NCBI RefSeq assembly: GCF_006352025.1
Contig: NZ_CP040936.1
Span: 3,102,001-3,166,000 of the forward strand
Direction: 5' to 3'
Origin: Hymenobacter sp. DG01
GTDB taxonomy: Bacteria; Bacteroidota; Bacteroidia; Cytophagales; Hymenobacteraceae
DNA: 64,000 bases
In this document: positions 8,185 to 16,299 of the stretch, piece after piece
Position numbering within the stretch: the first letter of the stretch is position 1
How the letters are laid out: the number at the start of each line of letters is the position of its first letter
Notes under the pieces: generated by a model
What the model saw: the letters and a program-made list of their open reading frames with translations, nothing else
What the model was told of the DNA's origin: nothing
The model's database searches: none
Translations under genes and position numbers: made by a program

Positions 8185-10284
8185 ATGAGTAACTTTTTTC
8201 AGACCAAACTTGAGTATCTGCGCGGGGTAGGGTTACAGCGGGCCCAGCTGCTGCAGAAAGAGCTGAACCTGTTCACCTACGGCGACCTGATTCAGCGCTA
8301 CCCCTTCCGCTACCTCGACCGCACCCAGTTTTATAACATCTGCGACCTGCACGACGACCTGCCTTACGTGCAGGTAAAGGGCATTCTGCGCAACCGGGAG
8401 GTAGTGGGTGAGGGCCCCAAGAAGCGCATGGTAGCCAAGGTAACCGATGCCAGCGGAGAGTTGGAAGTAGTGTGGTTCAAGGGCGTCAACTACCTCGAAA
8501 AGGTTATCAGGAACCACCAGGAGTACATAGTTTTTGGCAAACCTACCATGTTCCAGGGCCGGCCCCAGATGGCCCACCCGGAAATGGAAGAAGTAACCGA
8601 GCAGAAGCCCGGTCAGAGCTACTTGCAGCCGGTGTATAACACCTCCGAGAAGCTCAAAAACTACCACCGCGTTGACAGCAAGGCCATTGCCCGCATGGTG
8701 GCCGACTTGCTTAAGATTGCCCTGCCCCAGGTTCATGAGACGCTGTCGGAAGACCTCATTCGTCAGTACGGCCTGATGAACAAAGCCACCGCGCTTCAGC
8801 AAATTCACTTTCCGCAGAGTACTGAACTGCTGCAAGCGGCCCGCTTCCGGCTGAAGTTTGAGGAGCTGTTTTACGTGCAGCTGAAGCTGCTGCGCCAAAA
8901 GGATCAGCGCAAAGTCACGCTGGCGGGGCAGATTTTCAAGGAGGTTCCTACCCTGGTGCACTTCTATAAGAACGTGATGCCCTTCGACTTGACAGGGGCG
9001 CAGAAACGGGTTATCCACGATATCTATAAGGATTTCTGCTCCGGCCAGCAGATGAACCGCCTGCTGCAGGGGGATGTGGGCTCGGGTAAGACCATTGTGG
9101 CCTTCATCAGCATGCTCATGGCTGCCGACAATGGGGCTCAGAGCTGCCTGATGGCGCCCACCGAAATCCTGGCGGATCAGCACTACACCGGCCTCAAGCA
9201 CTTTGCCGATATGCTGGGGCTGAAAATCGGGAAGCTCACGGGCAGCACGCGCACCGCCGAGCGCCGGGTGCTGCACGAGCAACTGCGCTCCGGCGAGATG
9301 CACATGCTGGTGGGTACGCATGCCCTGCTCGAAGACGTGGTGCAGTTTCGCAACCTGGGCCTCACCATCATGGATGAGCAGCACCGGTTTGGGGTAGCCC
9401 AACGCTCTAAGCTCTGGCAAAAAAACCCGCACGTCATTCCCCATGTGCTGGTCATGACGGCAACGCCCATCCCGCGGACCCTGGCCATGACGCTTTACGG
9501 CGACTTGGATGTATCGGTAATTGATGAGCTGCCGGCCGGCCGCAAACCTATCGTCACGGTGCACCGCTTCGACTCCAACCGGCTAAAAGTATTCGGCTTC
9601 CTACGCGACCAGATCAAGCTGGGTCGGCAGGTGTACATCGTGTATCCGCTCATTGAGGAGAGCGAAACGATGAGCGACTACAAAGACCTCATGGACGGCT
9701 ACGAAAGCGTGGCCCGCGCCTTCCCGGAATTTCAGATCAGTATTGTACACGGCCGCATGAGCGCCGCCGAGAAGGATGCCGAAATGCAGCGCTTCCTCAA
9801 AAACGAAACTCAGATTATGGTGGCTACCACCGTTATCGAGGTAGGCGTAAACGTGCCCAATGCTTCTGTAATGGTCATTGAGAGCACCGAGCGGTTTGGC
9901 CTCTCGCAGCTTCACCAGCTCCGGGGCCGGGTAGGGCGCGGTGCCGAGCAGAGCTACTGCATTCTGATGAGTGGCTACAAGCTCAGCAAGGACTCCCGGA
10001 CCCGCATTGAAACTATGGTGCGCACCAACAACGGCTTCGAAATTGCTGATATCGACCTGAAGCTGCGCGGCCCCGGCGACCTGATGGGCACTCAGCAGAG
10101 CGGCGTACTTGACCTGCTCATTGCAGACCTAGCCAAGGACGGCCGCATCCTGACTGAAAGCCGCGCCGCCGCCCAGCAGCTCATCAACGACGATCCTGGA
10201 CTGGCCAAGCCCGAAAACGTGGCTATCCGGCGGCACATTGAGAGCCTGCCCGTCACGGCTGTGAACTGGAGCCGCATCAGCTGA
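8185..10284 (+). CDS. recG: ATP-dependent DNA helicase RecG
   Basis: A 699-residue branch-migrating helicase that rescues stalled forks. The N-terminal wedge/OB domain comes first (QRYPFRYLDRT, VQVKGILRNREV). The helicase core follows: Walker A GDVGSGKT with Lys near residue 302, the DEQH box in IMDEQHRFGV, motif III MTATPIPRTLAMT, and motifs V-VI including STERFGLSQLHQLRGRVGRG. The C-terminal TRG segment (DLKLRGPGDLMGTQQSG) is intact. The length is typical. The start at ATG 8185 gives MSNFFQTKLEYLRGVG, close to family N-termini. A bidirectional-looking hairpin follows the stop. Confidence 0.97.
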   Translation: MSNFFQTKLEYLRGVGLQRAQLLQKELNLFTYGDLIQRYPFRYLDRTQFYNICDLHDDLPYVQVKGILRNREVVGEGPKKRMVAKVTDASGELEVVWFKGVNYLEKVIRNHQEYIVFGKPTMFQGRPQMAHPEMEEVTEQKPGQSYLQPVYNTSEKLKNYHRVDSKAIARMVADLLKIALPQVHETLSEDLIRQYGLMNKATALQQIHFPQSTELLQAARFRLKFEELFYVQLKLLRQKDQRKVTLAGQIFKEVPTLVHFYKNVMPFDLTGAQKRVIHDIYKDFCSGQQMNRLLQGDVGSGKTIVAFISMLMAADNGAQSCLMAPTEILADQHYTGLKHFADMLGLKIGKLTGSTRTAERRVLHEQLRSGEMHMLVGTHALLEDVVQFRNLGLTIMDEQHRFGVAQRSKLWQKNPHVIPHVLVMTATPIPRTLAMTLYGDLDVSVIDELPAGRKPIVTVHRFDSNRLKVFGFLRDQIKLGRQVYIVYPLIEESETMSDYKDLMDGYESVARAFPEFQISIVHGRMSAAEKDAEMQRFLKNETQIMVATTVIEVGVNVPNASVMVIESTERFGLSQLHQLRGRVGRGAEQSYCILMSGYKLSKDSRTRIETMVRTNNGFEIADIDLKLRGPGDLMGTQQSGVLDLLIADLAKDGRILTESRAAAQQLINDDPGLAKPENVAIRRHIESLPVTAVNWSRIS

Positions 10285-10318
10285 TCTGAGCTACCAGCTT
10301 CACCTACCAGTGTAAAAC

Positions 10319-10364
10319 AAAAGGCCTACCCTTACACCTGATTAGGATGTGAGGGTAGGCCTTT
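10319..10364. terminator. Terminator after recG
   Basis: Arms AAAGGCCTACCCT and AGGGTAGGCCTTT form a long stem. It lies between recG on the plus strand and the small exported-protein gene on the minus strand, and could serve both. Confidence 0.8.
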
Positions 10365-10382
10365 GGCTTTCGAAGATTTCAT

Positions 10383-10410
10383 AAAAAAAGCGCCTTTACC
10401 AAAGACGCTT
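10383..10410 (-). terminator. Terminator after the small exported-protein gene
   Basis: The minus strand reads AAGCGTCTTT-GGT-AAAGGCGCTT followed by seven T residues, with one wobble in the stem. It starts 10 bases after the stop of the gene at 10420-10656, which supports that gene being transcribed. Confidence 0.7.
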
Positions 10411-10419
10411 ACCGCGGAA

Positions 10420-10656
10420 CTACTCTAAGCTGGTGGCATGAACCGTGGTAGGAGCTGTAGCCTGCCAGAAATGGCCGCCCCCACCCTGGTTGGTCTTTCG
10501 CTTCACGGCGTTCTGGCTTTCAAAGAAAGAAGCGTTCTGAGCCGGAATCTGCCAAACAGTGCGGTCAGCCGATGCGGAAGCTACGTGGCTCTGCTGGGTC
10601 AGCTTGCCGGCAACTACCAGCGAGATCATAAGAACAAAACGAAGTAAAGATTTCAT
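10420..10656 (-). CDS. Small exported protein of unknown function
   Basis: A 78-residue frame. The N-terminus MKSLLRFVLMISLVVAGKLT has the lysine/arginine start and hydrophobic core of a Sec signal peptide, with possible cleavage after VASASA. The mature part of about 50 residues contains a Gly run (NQGGGGHFWQ), one short aromatic patch and no cysteines. I recognise no family. Support comes from the signal peptide and from a hairpin plus T run placed right after the stop. An opposite-strand frame at 10438-10647 has no comparable features. Confidence 0.5.
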   Translation of the reverse strand: MKSLLRFVLMISLVVAGKLTQQSHVASASADRTVWQIPAQNASFFESQNAVKRKTNQGGGGHFWQATAPTTVHATSLE

Positions 10657-11073
10657 AGTAATCTACCTGATGATGACAGTCCCGGTTAGAGGCAAATTTT
10701 AAGCCAACCAGCCAGTTATGAGGTCTGAAGCTGGGATAAAGAGAAAAAGGACAAAATTTTATCAGCCCGTAGCTAGCCTACCCATCCGAATCTTCCTGCA
10801 CGAGGGAGAACCATTTAAAATTCATATTTCAGAATATTACCCTCCCGTGCACTCAGCCTCGATTTTTTGGAGCCGGCTGCCCAATGCGGGGGCAAAGATC
10901 GGAATACAACTTCAGAAAAACACCCATTCCGCGTTAAGAATATATGATATCGACCTTTGCCGGAAAGAGCCTGCATAGGTGCTTCACAAATAATCGGAGT
11001 ACTGCTGAAGTTAGGTACCTTTGGAGAATCCTGTTTTCACCTGGCTTTCTGTTCTACTTAACCGCTTTTCTTC
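10657..11073. other. AT-rich intergenic stretch of about 420 bases
   Basis: No convincing gene is present. An 86-codon plus-strand frame (10718-10978) has no signal peptide, no recognisable motif and base composition unlike its neighbours, so it is not called. The segment is visibly poorer in G+C than the flanking genes. It ends in a promoter-like box (11016-11023) reading towards the exported protein at 11074. Confidence 0.6.
11016..11023 (+). promoter_or_regulatory. Candidate -7 box for the exported protein at 11074
   Basis: TACCTTTG is an exact match to TAnnTTTG, 50 bases upstream of the start codon. No TTTG is found at the expected -33 spacing. Confidence 0.4.
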
Positions 11074-12522
11074 GTGCGCTTTTCTTTTCTGATTGCCGCC
11101 GGGCTAACGCTGACTAGCTTTCTGACGGCGCCAGCTCCGGTAGTGGCTCAACGAGTTAAATCGGGGCCGTTTAGCTACCTGCCCGAGCGGGCCGACGACC
11201 GTTATAACCAACGCGTAACCCGCAAGACACTGGCCCTACCCAGCGGCGGCTTTGTAATCCTGGCGCATAAGTCGGCCACGGAGTACGCGGTAGAGCGGTA
11301 CGATGCCGACCTTAAACGGCTATGGGCTACTTCCCTACCCCTGAGCGCCGGCGAAACCATCGACGCCTTTGCGCAAAGTGCCGGCCAGGCGACTGTTGTT
11401 GTGCATTCGGTGGGGGCCGCCCAGCAGCTCAGTGCCTACACCATTGACTTGGCTACCGGTCAGAAGTCGGCTGCCAAAAAGCTCCTGGAAACCGGCCCGC
11501 GCGACCGGCGCCCGGGTGCGGCCTTCTCGGCTGATGGCACCAAGCTGGTAGTATGGCGCTACCTCACCCGCGAGGAGCAGATCCGGGCCATCAGTGCCGT
11601 GGTGTACGATGAGAAGCTGCAGAAGCTAAAGGAGCGTACTTATGACTTCCATGACCAGGGCGGCTTTTTCTCGACTACCGTGCACGTTGGCAACGACGGC
11701 TCCCAATTTGTGACCTTGGTGAGCGACGGCATGAAGAAACTGGCCGTGCGCCGCTACCGCAACGATTCGCCGGAAGTGAAAGTCATGTCGGTTTCCGTAG
11801 GGGGCACGTTTGGGGGCAAAGAGGTAAACGTGTTCGACTCGCGCTTTGCCCTGCAACCCGACAACACTCTCTACGCGGCGGCCATCTGTAATGAGCGGGA
11901 AACCGGCCTGTACTACAGCCTGAAGGTGGTGAAGTTTGATTTCTCAGGCGAAGGTGAAATGAAATTTGCCCCGGAAGTTAAGTTTACGCCGGCCTATCTG
12001 CAGGAGGTAAACCAGGCAACGGCTACCACTGCCAAACGCCTGGAAGACGTGTACCTAACGGACCTGCTCATCACTGATGAAAAGCAGCTGGTAGTGGTGG
12101 GAGAAAAGAAATACGAAGAAGGCGGCGACGATTCGCCAGGCCATACCCGCGAGTTGCACTTATTCGGGTACAACGAGTTCCAGACGCCTACCTGGCACCG
12201 CATTATCGCCAAAGACCAGGTGGCACCCGCCGCCGAGGGCTTCAGCAGCATCAGCTACCGCGCCGCCCTGTTTGGCCCGGAGCTGCAGGTAGTGACCTGG
12301 GAGAAAATCAAAAACAAGTCGGACCTGTACCTGCGCCGCATAAACGCCCTCAACGGCACAGTACAGCCCCCAAAAAGCCTCGGCCTGAATGTAGCTTCGG
12401 ACCAGAACCCGTCCTATGTAAAGGACTTCACCTCTTGGCTGGACCCCAAAACCATCATCGGAGTAAGCCGTCCCAGCAAAAAATCGGCTGCCCTGATGCT
12501 GAACAAGATTGTAGTGAAGTGA
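11074..12522 (+). CDS. Exported protein of unknown function, beta-rich
   Basis: A 482-residue protein starting at GTG 11074 (VRFSFLIAAGLTLTSFLTAP). The signal peptide is clear, with likely cleavage after VVAQ. The mature part alternates short beta-like segments with Gly/Asp turns. Phrases such as AFSADGTKLVVWRYL, VGNDGSQFVTLVSDG and LYAAAICNERETGLYYSLKV recur at intervals suggestive of a beta-propeller. I do not recognise a named family or catalytic residues. It probably acts in the periplasm or outside the cell. A 16-bp inverted repeat and a long palindromic terminator follow the stop. Confidence 0.82.
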   Translation: MRFSFLIAAGLTLTSFLTAPAPVVAQRVKSGPFSYLPERADDRYNQRVTRKTLALPSGGFVILAHKSATEYAVERYDADLKRLWATSLPLSAGETIDAFAQSAGQATVVVHSVGAAQQLSAYTIDLATGQKSAAKKLLETGPRDRRPGAAFSADGTKLVVWRYLTREEQIRAISAVVYDEKLQKLKERTYDFHDQGGFFSTTVHVGNDGSQFVTLVSDGMKKLAVRRYRNDSPEVKVMSVSVGGTFGGKEVNVFDSRFALQPDNTLYAAAICNERETGLYYSLKVVKFDFSGEGEMKFAPEVKFTPAYLQEVNQATATTAKRLEDVYLTDLLITDEKQLVVVGEKKYEEGGDDSPGHTRELHLFGYNEFQTPTWHRIIAKDQVAPAAEGFSSISYRAALFGPELQVVTWEKIKNKSDLYLRRINALNGTVQPPKSLGLNVASDQNPSYVKDFTSWLDPKTIIGVSRPSKKSAALMLNKIVVK

Positions 12523-12523
12523 A

Positions 12524-12703
12524 TCGCGGATTGACGCAGATTCTTTGGGATGCGCGGATTATGGTGACGAGGCTTATCCTGACATAAGCCTAAAAACAAG
12601 TAAGGCTTGCCATATGGCAAGCCTTACTTGTTTTTGCTTTTCTGGATACCCGGTGGTGGTCACCGAAACTCGCGTAATCCAGCAAACCTGCGTCAATCCG
12701 CGA
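12524..12703. repeat. 180-bp element with 16-bp terminal inverted repeats
   Basis: The exact arms TCGCGGATTGACGCAG (12524-12539) and CTGCGTCAATCCGCGA (12688-12703) bound the whole gap between two convergent genes. A second CGCGGATTA and its complement-like GCGTAATCC lie further in. A 44-base palindromic terminator (12592-12635) sits at the centre. The element is non-coding. It resembles dispersed CGCGGATT-type repeats or a small non-autonomous element. Confidence 0.65.
12592..12635. terminator. Bidirectional palindromic terminator
   Basis: A perfect palindrome centred on CATATG, with 22-base arms ending in A and T runs. It separates the convergent genes at 11074-12522 and 12705-14492 and should work in both directions. 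Confidence 0.88.
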
Positions 12704-12704
12704 C

Positions 12705-14492
12705 TTAGAAAGCGTATTCGTTGGCGGCAATCAGCACATCGGCAATGCGACGACGGGCATCTTTGGCGTTGAAGAGGTCGGCTTTGGTGAAGCGCTTCAG
12801 GCCCATAGACAGCAAGCGCTGCTCATCGCCTTCGGTCATGGACGCAATAGCGTCTTTACCGAACTTCTGCACCTGATCCACGGTGTCGTAGAGGTACACG
12901 CGGGCAATGTCGATTTGGGCGGCCAGAGCCTCCTCACCTTTCACGCCGGCTTCCTTTTCTACGCGCAGCAGCACGCTTTCAGCAGTGTACACCTTGATGG
13001 CCATGTCGGCGATGTTCATGAGTACTTCCTGCTCTTTGGCCAGGGAGTTCATGTACTTCTGTACTGCCGTGCCGGCTACCATCAGGATGGCCTTCTTCAG
13101 CTTGGCAATGGTCTTTTTCTCGGCGGCGAACAAGCCGGTTTCCTCTTCTACATTGAAGTCAGGAATAGCCATCAGCTCCTGCTGCACGGCCTGGGCGGGG
13201 CCCATCAGATCCAACTCGCCTTTCATGGCCTTCTTCAGGATCATGTCAACGGCCAGCATGCGGTTGATTTCGTTGGTGCCCTCGAAGATGCGGTTGATGC
13301 GCGAATCCCGATAAGCGCGGTCCATGGGGTAGTCGGCCGAGAAGCCGTAGCCGCCGTACACCTGTACGCCTTCATCCACTACGTAGTCAAGTACCTCCGA
13401 GCCTTCTACCTTCAGAATGGCGCACTCCACGGCAAATTCGCGAGCGGCACCCAGCAGGGCTTCGTTGTGGCTTTGACCTTTGGCCAGCAACTCCTGCTCC
13501 ATACGGGCAATGTCCATACCGGCGCGGTAAATAGCCGATTCTACGGCGTAGATACGCACGGCCTGCTGGGCCAGCTTGTACTTGATAGCACCAAACTTGC
13601 TGATGGGCAGCTTGAACTGCACCCGCTCGTTGGCGTATTTCACGCTCAGGGTAGCCGCCATTTTTGTAGCGCCCAGGCAGGCAGCGGCCAGCTTAATGCG
13701 GCCGATGTTCAGGATGTTGAAGGCAATCAGGTGGCCTTTGCCAATTTCGCCCAGCACCGCCGATTTCGGCACTTTCACGTCGGAGAGGAATACCTGGCGG
13801 GTAGAGGAACCCTTGATACCCATCTTGTGCTCCTCGTTGCCGAGGCTCAGACCGGGAGTGTTTTTCTCCACGATGAAGCCCGTGAACTTGTCGCCGTCCA
13901 CCTGCGCAAACACGATGAACACGTTGGCAAAGCCACCGTTGGTAATCCACATTTTCTGGCCGTTGAGCACGTAATGCTCGCCGTCTTCGGTCAGGATGGC
14001 TTTGGTTTTGGCACCCAGGGCGTCGGAGCCGGAGCCAGGCTCCGTGAGGCAGTAAGCCCCCATCAGCTCACCGCTGGTCAGGCCGGGCAGGTACTTGGCT
14101 TTCTGCTCCTCGTTGCCGAAGTACAGAATGGGCAGCATGGCAATACCCGTGTGCGCCGCAAAGGCAACCGGGAACGAGTGGCCACCGCCTACCCCTTCGG
14201 TTACGCGCAGGGAGGTAGTGAAGTCCATGTCCAGTCCGCCGTACTGCTCCGGAATGCTTACCCCAAACAGGCCCAGCTCACCGGCCTTTTCCATGAGGTT
14301 ACGCATCAGGCCTTCCTCATGGTTGTCAAGGCGCTCCAGCAGGGGCTGCACCTCTTTCTCCACGAAGTCCAGAGCCGTCTGGTGCATCATGTTCTGCTCC
14401 TCCGAAAAATCGGCGGGGGTAAATACGTCCTGAGCGTCGGTTTCTTTGATGATGAACTCGCCGCCTTTCACAAGCTTGTTGGTTACTTCCAT
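12705..14492 (-). CDS. Acyl-CoA dehydrogenase (long form)
   Basis: FAD enzyme for the first step of fatty-acid beta-oxidation, oxidising acyl-CoA to trans-2-enoyl-CoA. At 595 residues it is the long ACAD form with an extra C-terminal helical domain of about 180 residues. Seen motifs are YCLTEPGSGSDA and WITNGGFAN in the middle beta domain, GYGFSADYPMDRAYRDSRI, and the catalytic base E404 in RIFEGTNEINR. Start ATG at 14492. It is the last gene of a minus-strand set with thiolase, hydroxyacyl-CoA dehydrogenase and MarR. A separate 330-base gap upstream carries a motif shared with the MarR upstream region, so it may have its own promoter. Confidence 0.94.
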   Translation of the reverse strand: MEVTNKLVKGGEFIIKETDAQDVFTPADFSEEQNMMHQTALDFVEKEVQPLLERLDNHEEGLMRNLMEKAGELGLFGVSIPEQYGGLDMDFTTSLRVTEGVGGGHSFPVAFAAHTGIAMLPILYFGNEEQKAKYLPGLTSGELMGAYCLTEPGSGSDALGAKTKAILTEDGEHYVLNGQKMWITNGGFANVFIVFAQVDGDKFTGFIVEKNTPGLSLGNEEHKMGIKGSSTRQVFLSDVKVPKSAVLGEIGKGHLIAFNILNIGRIKLAAACLGATKMAATLSVKYANERVQFKLPISKFGAIKYKLAQQAVRIYAVESAIYRAGMDIARMEQELLAKGQSHNEALLGAAREFAVECAILKVEGSEVLDYVVDEGVQVYGGYGFSADYPMDRAYRDSRINRIFEGTNEINRMLAVDMILKKAMKGELDLMGPAQAVQQELMAIPDFNVEEETGLFAAEKKTIAKLKKAILMVAGTAVQKYMNSLAKEQEVLMNIADMAIKVYTAESVLLRVEKEAGVKGEEALAAQIDIARVYLYDTVDQVQKFGKDAIASMTEGDEQRLLSMGLKRFTKADLFNAKDARRRIADVLIAANEYAF

Positions 14493-14611
14493 GACCGGGT
14501 GAGATGTTGGAATTAAAAAATCGATGTCTAAAAGAGAAAGAAGATGCTCGGCATACCTACTACTTGGCTGCCACTAGCCCCTTCTGTGTGGGATACCGAA
14601 AGATAACAAAT

Positions 14612-14625
14612 TATGTTATGCTTGC
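14612..14625 (-). promoter_or_regulatory. Candidate MarR operator upstream of acyl-CoA dehydrogenase
   Basis: TATGTTATGCTTGC is identical to 14 bases at 19375-19388 upstream of the MarR gene. It lies about 120 bases upstream of the dehydrogenase start. Regulation is inferred from the identity and the shared pathway. Confidence 0.45.
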
Positions 14626-14637
14626 CGAGTACTTTGT

Positions 14638-14664
14638 GAAAAAGAAACCCCGAAGGTCGGGGTT
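14638..14664 (-). terminator. Terminator after the thiolase gene
   Basis: On the minus strand AACCCCG-ACCTT-CGGGGTT is followed by TCTTTTT. It would end transcripts from the thiolase side before the dehydrogenase gene. Confidence 0.65.
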
Positions 14665-14716
14665 CCTAATCTTTAGAAGCAGAACAGCTTACGTAAGTAT
14701 CTGGTTCTGAAAATGG

Positions 14717-14816
14717 AGCGTATCCGGCGGTCGGTGTCGTGGGTCGAGTGAGTTTTCCATTTGAAAACGCTGCCACGCTTTCGGAGCGACGCACGCCACC
14801 GACGGCCGGATACGCT
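14717..14816. repeat. 100-bp imperfect inverted repeat downstream of thiolase
   Basis: The 20-base arms AGCGTATCCGGCGGTCGGTG and CACCGACGGCCGGATACGCT pair with one mismatch. Inside are smaller pairs (CGTGG with CCACG, GTTTTC with GAAAAC), giving a branched fold. It starts within 7 bases of the thiolase stop, so it lies in the 3' untranslated region. It may be a structured RNA end or a small mobile repeat. Confidence 0.6.
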
Positions 14817-14822
14817 GCCTGC

Positions 14823-16001
14823 TTACTTCAGCAATTCGTAGATACCGGCTACGCCCTGGCCGCCACCCACGCAGGCGGTTACCATGCCGTATTTCTTATT
14901 GCGTGCACGCAACTCATGGAAGAGCTGGATGCTGAGCTTGGCGCCGGAGCAGCCTAGTGGGTGGCCTAGCGCAATAGCACCGCCGTTCACGTTTAGTTTG
15001 CTCTCATCAATGTTCAGCTCGCGTACAATGGCAATTGACTGCGAAGCAAATGCTTCATTCAGTTCAATCAGGTCAATGTCCTCGAGCTTCATGCCGGCCT
15101 GCTTTAGCGCCTTCGGAATAGCCTTGATCGGGCCCATACCCATGATGCGCGGATCAATACCTTCGGTGGCGTAGGTAATCATACGCGCAATAGGCTCGAG
15201 GTTTAACTCTTTCACCATGCGCTCCGACATCACGATGACAAAAGCTGCTCCGTCGGAAGTCTGGGAAGAGTTACCAGCCGTTACCGAACCGTTAGCGGCA
15301 AATACCGGACGCAGCTTAGCCAGTGCCTCAACGGAGGTATCAGCACGTGGGCCTTCGTCGGTGTCTACTACAAACGAGCGGTTTTTCTTTTTGCCAGTGG
15401 CCTGGTCGAGGTAGGTTTCCTCTACCGTGATGGGCACAATCTGCTCCTTAAACTTGCCCTCCTGAATGGCTTTGATAGCCTTCTGGTGCGAGTTGTACGC
15501 GAACAAGTCCTGGTCCTCGCGCGATACTTTATAGTCCTGCGCTACAGCTTCGGCCGTGAGGCCCATACCGAGGTAATAGTCGGGGTGTTGCTGAGCCAGC
15601 TTGTAGTTGGGCACCGTTTTCCAGCCTACGGTTGGCACCATGCTCATGCTCTCGGTGCCACCGGCCACGATGCACTCAGCCATACCAGCGGAAATTTTGC
15701 TGGCGGCCATAGCTATAGTTTCCACGCCGGAGCCGCAATAGCGGTTCACGATAAGGCCCGATACGTTTATGGGCAGCGCCAGCAGCGAAATCAAACGGCC
15801 CATTTGCAGGCCTTGCTCCGCTTCCGGTACCGCGTTGCCTACCATCACATCGTCGATGCGCGTGGGGTCAAGGGCCGGAACGGAAGCTACCAAGTGCTTG
15901 ATGACGTCGGCGGCGAGGTCATCGGGGCGGGTGAAGCGGAAACCGCCGCGGGTGGCTTTGCCAACGGCCGTGCGGTAACCAGCTACGATATATGCATTCA
16001 T
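14823..16001 (-). CDS. Acetyl-CoA C-acyltransferase (3-ketoacyl-CoA thiolase)
   Basis: Catalyses the last beta-oxidation step, cleaving 3-ketoacyl-CoA with CoA to release acetyl-CoA. The 392-residue length is typical. The nucleophile is C89 in NRYCGSGVETIAM. The His of GHPLGCSGA (near 347) and the second Cys of ACVGGGQG (near 377) complete the active site. The motif NGGAIALGHP is intact. Start ATG at 16001. It sits downstream of the hydroxyacyl-CoA dehydrogenase fusion and upstream of the acyl-CoA dehydrogenase. Biosynthetic acetoacetyl-CoA thiolase is possible from sequence alone, but the context favours degradation. Confidence 0.94.
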   Translation of the reverse strand: MNAYIVAGYRTAVGKATRGGFRFTRPDDLAADVIKHLVASVPALDPTRIDDVMVGNAVPEAEQGLQMGRLISLLALPINVSGLIVNRYCGSGVETIAMAASKISAGMAECIVAGGTESMSMVPTVGWKTVPNYKLAQQHPDYYLGMGLTAEAVAQDYKVSREDQDLFAYNSHQKAIKAIQEGKFKEQIVPITVEETYLDQATGKKKNRSFVVDTDEGPRADTSVEALAKLRPVFAANGSVTAGNSSQTSDGAAFVIVMSERMVKELNLEPIARMITYATEGIDPRIMGMGPIKAIPKALKQAGMKLEDIDLIELNEAFASQSIAIVRELNIDESKLNVNGGAIALGHPLGCSGAKLSIQLFHELRARNKKYGMVTACVGGGQGVAGIYELLK

Positions 16002-16043
16002 TGTAGTGAGTCTTTTAAGAGTGGGATTGCAAAAGCCCGTTCG

Positions 16044-16277
16044 TCAAGTGGAGTAGCTCAGATTTTCTCGCGCAAATCGACATTGCTCGCATACTCCCTC
16101 TTCATCGAGAGCTAGTGGTGGAAACATGTTCTTGATGTTAGAAGAAGCAAACGTTCCATCAGGCATATCTGGATTGTAGCCTTCTGTTTGGCAAAATCTA
16201 CATTGCTGTATCCACTTGCGCAGCTTTGGATACATAGTTATGTAATCCTTTCCGCCTCTATGTCTATTAGCTCCCAT
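16044..16277 (-). CDS. Small Cys-pair protein of unknown function
   Basis: A 77-residue frame within the beta-oxidation block, between thiolase and the hydroxyacyl-CoA dehydrogenase fusion. It carries CRFC (QQCRFCQTEG) and C-x2-C near the end (GVCEQCRFA), so four cysteines could bind one zinc ion. The middle, YNPDMPDGTFASSNIKNMF, is polar. A second ATG at 16235 (MYPKLRKWIQQ) would give 63 residues and may be the true start. I do not recognise a named family. The spacing and the paired Cys motifs argue that it is real. Confidence 0.6.
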   Translation of the reverse strand: MGANRHRGGKDYITMYPKLRKWIQQCRFCQTEGYNPDMPDGTFASSNIKNMFPPLALDEEGVCEQCRFARENLSYST

Positions 16278-16299
16278 AATCGAACAGGAACTGTTATTT

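Larger units (their letters stand above)
14493..14822. other. 330-base intergenic region between acyl-CoA dehydrogenase and thiolase genes
   Basis: No gene is called here. It holds, from the dehydrogenase outwards: the TATGTTATGCTTGC motif (14612-14625), a terminator-like hairpin (14638-14664), and a long imperfect inverted repeat (14717-14816) touching the thiolase 3' end. A 68-codon plus-strand frame (14504-14710) lacks any recognisable feature. Confidence 0.7.

Noticed and set aside
8233..9564. 443-codon minus-strand frame opposite recG
   Set aside because: Antisense shadow of a complete, motif-rich recG gene.
10718..10978. 86-codon plus-strand frame in the AT-rich gap
   Set aside because: No signal peptide, no motif, and composition and codon use unlike its neighbours; it is most likely chance in AT-rich DNA.
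12915..14516. Long plus-strand open frame (over 500 codons) opposite the acyl-CoA dehydrogenase
   Set aside because: It is a shadow of a strongly conserved gene; the translation is rich in His, Gln and Val with no family motif. GC-rich genes often leave such antisense frames open.
14504..14710. 68-codon plus-strand frame between dehydrogenase and thiolase
   Set aside because: It spans the candidate operator and a terminator hairpin and has no protein features.
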